From NCBI GenBank assembly GCA_025357835.1, contig JANYLM010000041.1:1-64000 (forward strand): a stretch of DNA of 64,000 nucleotides, read 5' to 3'. The first letter of the stretch is position 1. Every line of letters starts with the position of its first letter. A program made the translations under genes and the position numbers. Positions 14,570 to 22,257 of the stretch are shown piece by piece. The DNA comes from Gammaproteobacteria bacterium (lineage in GTDB: Bacteria > Pseudomonadota > Gammaproteobacteria > Steroidobacterales > Steroidobacteraceae). The notes under the pieces are model-generated. The model had not been told where the DNA came from. It made no database searches and saw nothing but the letters and a program-made list of their open reading frames with translations.

Positions 14570-15487
14570 CTAGCCGCGCTCGAGTAGTTCAAGCAACTCC
14601 TTGAAGCTCTGATCCACCGTTCTTCCAGACGTGGTCAGATGAAGGTGGGCTTGGCGATAGAAGGGTTCGCGGGCATTCAGAATATTCTTGAGTTCGCGCA
14701 TGGCTTCGCGGCTGCGCGCCATGGGGCGAAGATCCCCCTGATCGATTACCCGCTGCATGTGCTCTTCCGGAGCGGCACGAACCCACACCGCCACAGAGCG
14801 CTCGAGCAGCAGCGGCAGGGTCTCAGGGTCCGCCGCCAGACCGCCGCCGGTTTCGATGATGGCCGCCGGGTGCTTCGACAACACGGCCTGCAGGCTGTCG
14901 CGCTCGAAACGCCGATAGCCGGGCTGTCCGTGCAACTGCAGAATTTCGCCGATGGTCGCGCCGTAATCACGCTCCACTTCGCGGTCCAGTTCGAAGAAAG
15001 GAACTCCTCGATGATTCGCAAGCCGGCGTCCGAGCGTGGTTTTGCCGGCGCCTCGCAGTCCGATCAATGTCACGTAGGGCTTCTTGGCTGCGGAGACCGC
15101 GGCGAGACCCAGGTGTTGGGTGAGGAGGCGGCGCGCCTTGGCGATATCGTCGCCAGATAGCCGCTTCAGCATTTGCATCAGCAGGATTCGGTCGATCGCG
15201 GGTGGCGGACCCTCGGACAATAGGTCGTCGGGCGGAAATCCCATGGCCGATGCAATTCGCCGCAGCACCAAGATGGAAGGGTTGCCTTGGCCGCCCTCGA
15301 GTTGCGCGAGAAAGCGCAGGGACACACCCGAGTCCGCGGCGAGGGCGTTTCGTGTCATGCCTCGCTGAGCCCGCGCGTCACGAATTTTATCAGCCAAGCC
15401 GCGCAGGTAAGCCACATCCTGGGGATCGGCTCGACGGGGTTTGGCGCGGCTACCCGGGGCAGGGCGCGGCTTGGATGGTCTTGGCAT
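14570..15487 (-). CDS. boxR: BoxR/BzdR-type benzoyl-CoA-responsive repressor
   Basis: The 305-residue protein fuses an XRE helix-turn-helix (about residues 29-88; RGMTRNALAADSGVSLRFLA) to a shikimate-kinase-like domain (about 137-305) with P-loop GLRGAGKTTLG (143-153), FELDREVERDYG and the ETGGGLA motif. This domain pair defines BoxR/BzdR, which represses benzoate catabolism until benzoyl-CoA binds the kinase-like domain. Its neighbours are benzoate-CoA ligase, boxC and boxB, and the shared promoter region has two TGCA-type palindromes. It is transcribed in the same direction as the ligase and hydrolase, 45 bases after the hydrolase, so it may be autoregulated through the ligase promoter. Confidence 0.93.
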   Translation of the reverse strand: MPRPSKPRPAPGSRAKPRRADPQDVAYLRGLADKIRDARAQRGMTRNALAADSGVSLRFLAQLEGGQGNPSILVLRRIASAMGFPPDDLLSEGPPPAIDRILLMQMLKRLSGDDIAKARRLLTQHLGLAAVSAAKKPYVTLIGLRGAGKTTLGRRLANHRGVPFFELDREVERDYGATIGEILQLHGQPGYRRFERDSLQAVLSKHPAAIIETGGGLAADPETLPLLLERSVAVWVRAAPEEHMQRVIDQGDLRPMARSREAMRELKNILNAREPFYRQAHLHLTTSGRTVDQSFKELLELLERG

Positions 15488-15532
15488 GTGTCGTATGGGG
15501 ATTGTAGCGGTGCTCGGGCTTAGGTGTAAGCG

Positions 15533-16324
15533 CTAGGGGATGCGACAGTCGGCGCCGATGGCAAGGCCGGCGACAAATTCCCCCGCGGCGGCCAAAACCG
15601 CCAGCGGCTGATCCCGGTGCGGGGAATGCCGACAGGCCTTGAGCGCCAGCAGCCTCGCGTTGGGAGCCGCGCGGGCGATGCTCGCGATCTGCTCCATCGT
15701 TCCATACTCATCGTCCTCGCCTTGAATCGCGAGTATGGGGCAGTGGATCGACGGCAGCAGGGCCTCGATGTTCCAACTCCGAAATGCCGGGTCGAGCCAA
15801 ATCCGGTTCCACCCCCAGAAAGTCGAGTCCACGTCCGCGTGATGACGGCTCAGGCGCGAGCGCAAATCAGAGTTCATATAGGCGCTTCTGGCCGCGCCGA
15901 TGCCTTGTACCGTTACATCTTCGACTTTGATATGCGGCGCCAGCGCAATAATGCCGGCAACGTCGCTCTCCGGGATCGCCGCCTGAATCAGCGCTATGGA
16001 GGCTCCGTCGCTGTGGCCGAATAGCACCGGCCGACGGATGTTCAGCCCTGTGAGAATTGCAGGCAGCCAAGTGCGGGCTTCTTCATGCATGTAATCCACG
16101 TTGCGCGGCGCCTCGAGCGGCGAAGAGCGGCCGTAGCCGTGCCTGGAATACACCAGAGTCCGGCATCCGGTTGCCTGTGCCAACTGTTCCGGGAAATCCC
16201 GCCATAAGGAGACTGAGCCCAGCCCCTCATGCAGCATCACGAGATCGACGCCGTTGGCGTGCGCGGGCTGCACGAAGCGATATTCGAATCGACGTCCGTC
16301 GATGTTCAGCTGCTCGTTTTGCAT
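15533..16324 (-). CDS. Alpha/beta hydrolase of the box cluster
   Basis: From Met 16324 the protein has 263 residues. It shows the alpha/beta-hydrolase pattern: oxyanion-hole region VMLHEGLGSVSLW, nucleophile elbow FGHSDGASIAL (Ser in GHSDG), an acid in IQGEDDEYG and a late His (KACRHSPHRDQP). It overlaps the 3' end of benzoate-CoA ligase by 19 bases and precedes boxR, so it is translated as part of the ligase operon. Similar hydrolases occur in benzoate and box clusters, where a thioesterase/esterase clean-up or a lactone/ester hydrolysis role has been suggested; the substrate is not determined by sequence. The longer start (16396) would overlap the ligase by 91 bases and is less likely. Confidence 0.82.
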   Translation of the reverse strand: MQNEQLNIDGRRFEYRFVQPAHANGVDLVMLHEGLGSVSLWRDFPEQLAQATGCRTLVYSRHGYGRSSPLEAPRNVDYMHEEARTWLPAILTGLNIRRPVLFGHSDGASIALIQAAIPESDVAGIIALAPHIKVEDVTVQGIGAARSAYMNSDLRSRLSRHHADVDSTFWGWNRIWLDPAFRSWNIEALLPSIHCPILAIQGEDDEYGTMEQIASIARAAPNARLLALKACRHSPHRDQPLAVLAAAGEFVAGLAIGADCRIP

Positions 16325-17907
16325 GCGGCGCGCAACTTGAACCGTTGAATTTTGCCCGTGGCCGTCTTGGGTAGGTCGGAGACAAACTCTATCCATCGAG
16401 GGTATTTGTAAGGCGCGAGCCGGGATTTGACGAAGGCCTTAAGTTCGTCGCTTAGAGCTTCCGAGGCGAGCAAACCATCGGCGAGCACGACGTACGCCAT
16501 TGGCTTTGTCAGGCCTTCGCCGTCTTCCCTGCCGACGACCGCGGCCTCGTACACGGCCGGATGCGCGATGAGAGCGGATTCGACTTCGATGGGCGATACA
16601 TAGATGCCGCCCACCTTGAGCATGTCGTCGGCCCTGCCGGCGAATACATAATCGCCGTTTTCGTCGACGCGGAATCGATCGCCCGTCCGGGTCCAGGGTC
16701 CTTCGAAGGTTGCGCGGCTGCGCGCGTGCTGGTTCCAATAGAATTTTGCGCTGGTCGAACCGCGCACCAGCAAATCACCGGTTTCGCCGGCGGCGACGGG
16801 AACCCCTAAGTCATCGACGATCTTGACCTCGAAGCCGGGCACCGGCAGCCCCAATGTGCCGTGGCGAATTCGATCGGGCCGGTTTGAAATGAAAATGTGC
16901 AGCATCTCGGTCGAACCGATACCGTCCACGATGTCCACGCCAGTCCGTTCACGCCAGCGTCGCGCAATGTTCTCGGGCAATGCCTCGCCCGCTGAATTAC
17001 ACACCCGCAACGATATGTCCTGCGCAGTCGGCAGGTGGTCGCCGGCGAGCAGCGAGGCGTACAGGGTTGGCACCCCCGAGAAGACCGTGGGGCGATGCAT
17101 GCGCAGCCGAGCGGCGATGGACGCCGGCGTTGCCCGCTCCGCCATCAACACCGCGGTACCGCCCACAGCCAAGGGAAAGGTCAGTGAATTGCCGAGTCCA
17201 TAAGCGAAAAACAGTTTTGCAGCCGACAACATGACGTCACTCTCCTTCAATCCGAGAGTGGCTTGCGCATACAGCACGGCCGTCTCGATGAGGCTGGAAT
17301 GCACATGTACCGTACCCTTGGGAGCACCGGTCGAACCGGACGAGTACAGCCAGAAGCAAGCTTCGTCGCGCAAGGTGGGTGCCGGTTCGAACCAGTCCAC
17401 CGAGGCTTTGAGAACCTCGCCGAGCGAACGCATGCCCGGCCGGGGCTCGGTGGTTCCTGCTGTCAAAATGTGCTTCAAGAATCGAGAGTCACCCAGGATG
17501 GGTAGGAACTGCGGCAACACGGCCGCTGATATCACGAGCATGGGTGCGCGACTGTCCTGCAGCATGTAGGCATAGTCGGCGGGGGAGAGCATGGTATTGA
17601 CCGGGATGGGGATGATTCCGGCCTTGATGGCACCCAGGAAGACCGTCGGAAAGTCGATGCCATCTTGTAGGCAGAGCAGTATTCGCTGTTCCATGTGCAT
17701 GCCGAAGCCGTACAGGGAGCTTGCGAAACGATTGACCCGCGCCGCGAGCTCGCCATAGGTGTACGAGCCGTGATCATCGATGTACGCGATCTTGCTGCCG
17801 CGTTCCGCTCGAAGATTGCGCTCCAGCAGGTCATGAGCCGCATTGAAGCGCTCCGGAATACTCAGCGAGGGCGGGCTCGTGGTGCAGTCTATGTCACAAA
17901 GATCCAT
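16306..17907 (-). CDS. bclA: Benzoate-CoA ligase
   Basis: The enzyme activates benzoate with ATP and CoA to benzoyl-CoA, the entry step of the box pathway. The 533-residue sequence is of the ANL superfamily: AMP-binding motif CFWLYSSGSTGAPKGTVHVH (about 186-205), the A5-type GSTEMLHIFISN segment, DRFRVDENGDYVFAGRADDM, and the catalytic Lys in LPKTATGKIQRFKLR near the C-terminus. Length and the start (IPERFNAAHDLLERNL) fit benzoate-CoA ligases closely. Substrate is inferred from this similarity and from the adjoining boxR, boxB and boxC. It is divergent from boxC, under a promoter with an ideal -10 box overlapped by a TGCA palindrome. Relatives use aminobenzoate, hydroxybenzoate or cyclohexane carboxylates, so the exact range is open. 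Confidence 0.9.
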   Translation of the reverse strand: MDLCDIDCTTSPPSLSIPERFNAAHDLLERNLRAERGSKIAYIDDHGSYTYGELAARVNRFASSLYGFGMHMEQRILLCLQDGIDFPTVFLGAIKAGIIPIPVNTMLSPADYAYMLQDSRAPMLVISAAVLPQFLPILGDSRFLKHILTAGTTEPRPGMRSLGEVLKASVDWFEPAPTLRDEACFWLYSSGSTGAPKGTVHVHSSLIETAVLYAQATLGLKESDVMLSAAKLFFAYGLGNSLTFPLAVGGTAVLMAERATPASIAARLRMHRPTVFSGVPTLYASLLAGDHLPTAQDISLRVCNSAGEALPENIARRWRERTGVDIVDGIGSTEMLHIFISNRPDRIRHGTLGLPVPGFEVKIVDDLGVPVAAGETGDLLVRGSTSAKFYWNQHARSRATFEGPWTRTGDRFRVDENGDYVFAGRADDMLKVGGIYVSPIEVESALIAHPAVYEAAVVGREDGEGLTKPMAYVVLADGLLASEALSDELKAFVKSRLAPYKYPRWIEFVSDLPKTATGKIQRFKLRAACKTSS

Positions 17908-17995
17908 GGGCAGGCAACCCCCCTTGGCGATAGCCCGCTGCTGTCACTTGTTGGCGGGCGTCGATCTTGGCTTGGGTCATGGACATCGACCCGTA

Positions 17996-18030
17996 TGCGC
18001 ATTATAGTGCATGTTTGGTTAATTGAGCAA
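17996..18030 (-). promoter_or_regulatory. Benzoate-CoA ligase promoter with BoxR-type operator
   Basis: On the minus strand TTGCTC (18030-18025) and a perfect TATAAT (18006-18001) are separated by 18 bases. TGCAC-TATAAT-GCGCA (18011-17996) embeds the -10 box in an almost perfect palindrome (one mismatch), the TGCA-N6-TGCA type described for BzdR operators. A repressor on this site would block polymerase directly. The promoter lies about 90 bases upstream of the ligase start. Confidence 0.7.
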
Positions 18031-18057
18031 AACCACGAACCAGTAAATTTGTTTTTC

Positions 18058-18103
18058 TTGACCTTTCACAAGCATCCGCATAAGAATGCACTATATTGCA
18101 TTC
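18058..18103 (+). promoter_or_regulatory. boxCB promoter with BoxR-type operator
   Basis: TTGACC (18058-18063), a 17-base gap and TAAGAA (18081-18086) form a sigma-70-like promoter. GAATGCA (18084-18090) and TGCATTC (18097-18103) are a perfect 7-base inverted repeat with a 6-base spacer (TGCA-N6-TGCA core), covering the -10 edge and probable start site. The site matches the one on the ligase promoter about 90 bases away. BoxR encoded nearby is the expected ligand. Because it overlaps the upstream TTG start of the longest boxC frame, the true boxC start must be downstream. Confidence 0.7.
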
Positions 18104-18119
18104 CATTGGGGACAATCAA

Positions 18120-19802
18120 ATGCCGGAATCCGCCATGATGAATTCCGAAGCGTCCGCCGCGCCGGTGAACTTCGAAACACATCCGACGCGTTACCAACAT
18201 TGGCGCCTCGCCGTCGCCGGTTCCGTCGCGACGCTGACCATGGACGTGAACGAGGCAGCGGGCATTCGACCAGGCTACCGCCTGAAGCTCAATTCCTATG
18301 ATCTCGGCGTCGACATCGAATTGTACGACGCATTGCAAAGAATCCGCTTCGAATATCCCGAAGTGGGCGCGGTGATTCTCACCAGTGGCAAAGACAGGAT
18401 ATTCTGCTCCGGCGCGAACATCTTCATGCTCGGCCTGTCCAGCCACGCTTGGAAGGTGAATTTTTGCAAATTTACCAATGAGACTCGCAATGGAATGGAA
18501 GACTCCAGCGCCCACTCCGGCATTAAATTCATCGCGGCATGCAATGGCACCACCGCCGGGGGCGGTTACGAACTGGCTCTGGCGTGCGATGAAATCGTAC
18601 TAATCGATGATAGATCGTCGGCCGTAAGCCTGCCGGAGGTGCCGCTGCTCGGAGTGCTGCCGGGGACGGGCGGTTTGACCCGGTTGACGGACAAGCGGCG
18701 AGTGCGCCGTGATCTGGCGGACGTGTTCTGCACCACGGTCGAGGGCGTGCGCGGTCAGCGCGCCCGGGATTGGGCGCTAGTCGATGCCATAGTCAAGCCG
18801 CAGCACTTTCACGAATACATCTCGCACCGCGCACAGGCGCTTGCTTCCGCCCGCGAGCGTACCGAGGGCGCGGCCGGGGTGTTGCTCCCGGCGCTGAATC
18901 GCGTTACCGAGCCGCATGGCTTCCACTATGACTTCGTCGACGTCCGTCTGGATGGCGCGACTCAGCGCGTCGAGTTGACGATCTCGGCGTCCGACGCGGC
19001 CACTCCGGCTTGCGTCGATGCGGCGCTCGCCGCCGGTGCCCATTGGTGGCCCCTGCAGATGGCGCGAGAACTCGATGATGCCATCTTGAACCTGCGCACC
19101 AATTATCTCGACTATGGTGTCTGGGTACTGAAGACTCGCGGTGCGGCGGCCGCCGTACTCGCCACGGACGAATTTCTCCTCGAGAATCGCAAACACTGGT
19201 TCGTTCGCGAAGTCATCGGGCAGTTGCGGCGCACATTCGCGCGGTTCGACGTTTCGTCGCGCTCGCTGTTCACACTGATCGAAGCCGACAGCTGCTTCGT
19301 CGGGTCGCTATTCGAACTCGCGCTGGCGTCGGATCGCATTTATATGTTGAACCAGGACCCCGCGGCGGGCGGCCCCGTGTTGATTCTTTCCGAGGCGAAT
19401 TTTGGCCTGCTGCCGGCGGTACACGGGCGATCGCGAATCGAGGCACGCTTCTACGGCGATGCAAAACTCATGGCCGAGGCTAGGGCCGCCATCGGAGCGC
19501 GACTCGATTGTCCGTCGGCGCAATCCCTTGGACTCGTTACCCTGGGACCCGATCCGCTGGATTGGGACCACGAGATTCGCATCGCACTCGAGGAGCGGGT
19601 CGCGCTGTCACCCGATGCCTTGACCGGTATGGAGGCCAACTTACGCTTCGGTGCCGGCGAGACTCTGGAAACACGTGTGTTCGGCCGCTTATCGGCGTGG
19701 CAGAACTGGATTTTCATCCGGCCCAATGCCGTGGGTGAAACGGGGGCCTTGACAGTGTTCGGTACCGGCCGCAAGGCAAAATTTAACCGGGATCGCATCT
19801 AG
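18120..19802 (+). CDS. boxC: 2,3-epoxybenzoyl-CoA dihydrolase BoxC
   Basis: BoxC is a crotonase-family enzyme that opens 2,3-epoxybenzoyl-CoA with water, giving 3,4-dehydroadipyl-CoA semialdehyde and formate. From ATG 18120 the protein has 560 residues, as in known BoxC. It has a double crotonase-like layout: the first with GAVILTSGKDRIFCSGANIF and ACNGTTAGGGYELALACDEI, the second with ESDS-like EADSCFVGSLFELALASDRI. The start follows GGGGAC and lies after the operator; frames starting at 18096 read through that operator. The gene is 11 bases from boxB and they form one operon. The adjacent regulator and ligase confirm the pathway. Confidence 0.94.
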   Translation: MPESAMMNSEASAAPVNFETHPTRYQHWRLAVAGSVATLTMDVNEAAGIRPGYRLKLNSYDLGVDIELYDALQRIRFEYPEVGAVILTSGKDRIFCSGANIFMLGLSSHAWKVNFCKFTNETRNGMEDSSAHSGIKFIAACNGTTAGGGYELALACDEIVLIDDRSSAVSLPEVPLLGVLPGTGGLTRLTDKRRVRRDLADVFCTTVEGVRGQRARDWALVDAIVKPQHFHEYISHRAQALASARERTEGAAGVLLPALNRVTEPHGFHYDFVDVRLDGATQRVELTISASDAATPACVDAALAAGAHWWPLQMARELDDAILNLRTNYLDYGVWVLKTRGAAAAVLATDEFLLENRKHWFVREVIGQLRRTFARFDVSSRSLFTLIEADSCFVGSLFELALASDRIYMLNQDPAAGGPVLILSEANFGLLPAVHGRSRIEARFYGDAKLMAEARAAIGARLDCPSAQSLGLVTLGPDPLDWDHEIRIALEERVALSPDALTGMEANLRFGAGETLETRVFGRLSAWQNWIFIRPNAVGETGALTVFGTGRKAKFNRDRI

Positions 19803-19813
19803 GAAGATTCATC

Positions 19814-21238
19814 ATGACTATTACCTACGCCGACAAAATTCCCAACAACGTCGATCTGGCCGGGGATAAGGGGCTGCAGCGCGCTCTCGAGCATTGGCAA
19901 CCCGAGTTCCTCAGGTGGTGGACCGAAATGGGTCCGGAGGGTTCGCACAGCGCCGACGTGTACTTGCGCACGGCCACCAGTGTCCATCCCAGCGGCTGGG
20001 CGCATTTCGATTACGTGAAAATGCCGGAGTACCGCTGGGGGATATTCTTAAGTCCAGCCGATGGCGAACGCAAGATCAACTTCGGCGATCACTTGGGTGA
20101 GCCGGTTTGGCAGGAAGTACCCGGCGAGCACCGCGCGAATTTGCGGCGGATCATAGTCACACAAGGGGATACCGAACCTGCTTCGGTGGAGCAGCAACGT
20201 CATCTCGGCCTCACCTGCCCGTCGCTTTACGACTTGCGCAATTTATTTCAGGTCAACGTCGAAGAAGGCCGCCATCTGTGGGCGATGGTGTACCTTCTGC
20301 ATCGGTACTTCGGCCGCGACGGCCGCGAAGAGGCCGAGGCCCTGCTGCAACGCCGTTCGGGAGATCGCGACAATCCGCGGATACTGGGTGCCTTCAACGA
20401 AAGGACTCCGGACTGGCTGGCGTTCTTCATGTTCACCTACTTCACGGATCGCGACGGGAAATTCCAACTCCTGGCTTTGGCGGAGTCGGGATTCGATCCC
20501 TTGGCGCGGACCACGCGCTTCATGCTGATGGAGGAAGCGCACCACATGTATGTCGGCGAGTCCGGAGTCGGCCGCGTCATCCAGCGCACCTGCGAAGTCA
20601 TGGCCGAGCACAAGACCGATGATATCGCACGACTTCGCGCGCTCGGCGTTATCGACCTGCCGACCATCCAGCGCTACCTGAATTTTCATTTCAGCGTGAC
20701 CATCGATCTGTTCGGCGCCGATGTATCGTCGAACGCCGCCACGTTTTATTCAAGCGGCCTGAAGGGCCGCTGCGCCGAAACGAAATTCGGCGACGATCAT
20801 CTATTGCGCGATGCGGTCTATCCCGTGGTGCAGGTCATCGACGGTAGGCTCGTCGCTGGGGAGGCGCCGGCGCTCAATGCGCTCAACGAAAAGCTGCGCG
20901 ACGACTACATCAAGGATTCCGTGGCGGGAGTCGAGCGCTGGAACCGCATCATCCAAAAGACCGGAATCCCATTCGAGTTGACGGTCCCGCACAAGGCGTT
21001 CAATCGGAAGATCGGGCCTCTGGCGGGGCTCAAGTTCGCTCCCGATGGCCGGGTGGTCAGCGACTCCGAATGGACCGCGAAGCAGCGCGAATGGCTCGCG
21101 ACCGAAGAAGATCGAGCCTTCGTCGCTTCCTTGATGGGTCGGGTCGCGGCGCCCGGCGCTTACGCCAATTGGATATCGCCGCCGACGCTGGCCATCAACA
21201 AGCAGCCGTCCGATTTCGAGTTCGTGCGCTTCAACTAA
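19814..21238 (+). CDS. boxB: Benzoyl-CoA 2,3-epoxidase subunit BoxB
   Basis: BoxB is the di-iron oxygenase subunit that epoxidises benzoyl-CoA with O2, using electrons from reductase BoxA. The 474-residue protein carries the metal ligand pattern of the family: Glu121, Glu151-x-x-His154 (NVEEGRHLWAM), Asp212 and Glu241-x-x-His244 (LMEEAHHMYVGE), spaced as in characterised BoxB with a one-residue offset. AGGAAG lies 6 bases before the start. It follows boxC by 11 bases. BoxA, which normally adjoins, is not in this window; the next gene downstream is an acyltransferase. Confidence 0.95.
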   Translation: MTITYADKIPNNVDLAGDKGLQRALEHWQPEFLRWWTEMGPEGSHSADVYLRTATSVHPSGWAHFDYVKMPEYRWGIFLSPADGERKINFGDHLGEPVWQEVPGEHRANLRRIIVTQGDTEPASVEQQRHLGLTCPSLYDLRNLFQVNVEEGRHLWAMVYLLHRYFGRDGREEAEALLQRRSGDRDNPRILGAFNERTPDWLAFFMFTYFTDRDGKFQLLALAESGFDPLARTTRFMLMEEAHHMYVGESGVGRVIQRTCEVMAEHKTDDIARLRALGVIDLPTIQRYLNFHFSVTIDLFGADVSSNAATFYSSGLKGRCAETKFGDDHLLRDAVYPVVQVIDGRLVAGEAPALNALNEKLRDDYIKDSVAGVERWNRIIQKTGIPFELTVPHKAFNRKIGPLAGLKFAPDGRVVSDSEWTAKQREWLATEEDRAFVASLMGRVAAPGAYANWISPPTLAINKQPSDFEFVRFN

Positions 21239-21333
21239 TTGTGGTTTAAATGTGACGCAACGCAGTCAACGCCGCGACGCGCAGCAGTTCAAAGTCTCCG
21301 TTATGGCCGCGGATATCGTAAACTGCGCTACCC

Positions 21334-22185
21334 ATGATCAAATTCTTCTCGCGCCTGCCTATACGGGCGCTATATGTATTTGCCACCTTTCTGTACCTGC
21401 TGGCGTTCTATGTGGTGCGGCATCGGCACCGGGTGATTCGCGAGCAGCTCGACAGGGTATTTCCGGATTTAAGCGCCGCCGAGCGTGAATCCATCCACCA
21501 GCAATTTCTCAAGAATTTTTGCGATGTCATGGTCGAGGTGCTGAAGTCGGCTTCGATGGCCGAAGCTGACATGCGTGCTCACGTGCAAATCGTGAATTTG
21601 AATGTCGCAAGGCGCTACCTCGATGCTGGCCAGCCCGTAATGTTCGTGACCTCGCACCTGTGCAATTGGGAGTGGTTGCTGCATGGGGTTGCCTTGCACT
21701 TGGGCTATCCCGTCGACGCGGCCTACAAGCCGTTGCATGAGCAGTGGGCGGAGCGGCTTATGCTCCGGATCCGTTCCCGCTTCGGCGCTCGGCTGGTGCC
21801 CGCCAGGGAATTGTTGGCGGACTTTCTACGCCGTCGCGGCATCGTGCGGGCGCTGGCCATGAACGCCGATCAGGCGCCGGTCGCTACGGATAAGCGCTAC
21901 TGGACGCGATTTCTCGGGCAGGACACCGCGTTCTTTGTCGGCGCCGAGCAAATTGCGCGCGCGACGCGCCTGCCAATGATGTACGCCGGTATGCGCCGCA
22001 TTCGGCGCGGCTACTACGAAGTCGAGTTAAAGCCTCTGTGGGACGGCCGAGAATCTACCGACCCCCACACGCTGACCGAGCGCTATGCGCGCGCCTGTGA
22101 AATCGATGTGTTTAAGAGTCCCGCCGATTGGCTATGGTCGTATCGCCGCTGGCGGCTGAAAAAGCCCCTGTACGGCGCCGATTAA
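21334..22185 (+). CDS. LpxL/HtrB-type lysophospholipid/lipid A acyltransferase
   Basis: The 283-residue protein has an N-terminal membrane anchor (IRALYVFATFLYLLAFYVV), the HRVIREQLDRVFPDLS segment and the catalytic H-x4-E motif in SHLCNWEWLLHG, followed by YKPLHEQWAERLML and the ADQAPVATDKRYWTRFLGQD block. This is the LpxL/LpxM pattern: transfer of an acyl chain from acyl-ACP to lipid A precursors or other lipids at the inner membrane. It follows boxB by 95 bases in the same direction, without functional link to benzoate, and faces the acyl-AMP ligase. Whether it is the main lipid A acyltransferase or a special lipid enzyme is open. Confidence 0.85.
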   Translation: MIKFFSRLPIRALYVFATFLYLLAFYVVRHRHRVIREQLDRVFPDLSAAERESIHQQFLKNFCDVMVEVLKSASMAEADMRAHVQIVNLNVARRYLDAGQPVMFVTSHLCNWEWLLHGVALHLGYPVDAAYKPLHEQWAERLMLRIRSRFGARLVPARELLADFLRRRGIVRALAMNADQAPVATDKRYWTRFLGQDTAFFVGAEQIARATRLPMMYAGMRRIRRGYYEVELKPLWDGRESTDPHTLTERYARACEIDVFKSPADWLWSYRRWRLKKPLYGAD

Positions 22186-22257
22186 CCATTGCTCCCTTCG
22201 CCCGGATTGCGGTTCCGGGGTGGACCGCCAGGCCCGCGTCGCGGCGGATGTCCGCCA

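Noticed and set aside
18096-18119. TTG start giving a longer BoxC
   Set aside because: The codons lie inside the operator palindrome; ATG 18120 after GGGGAC is the better start.
22186-22257. GC-rich hairpin between the LpxL-type gene and the acyl-AMP ligase as a bidirectional terminator
   Set aside because: GGCGGA/TCCGCC has only a two-base loop and no T-run, so it is not a standard terminator.
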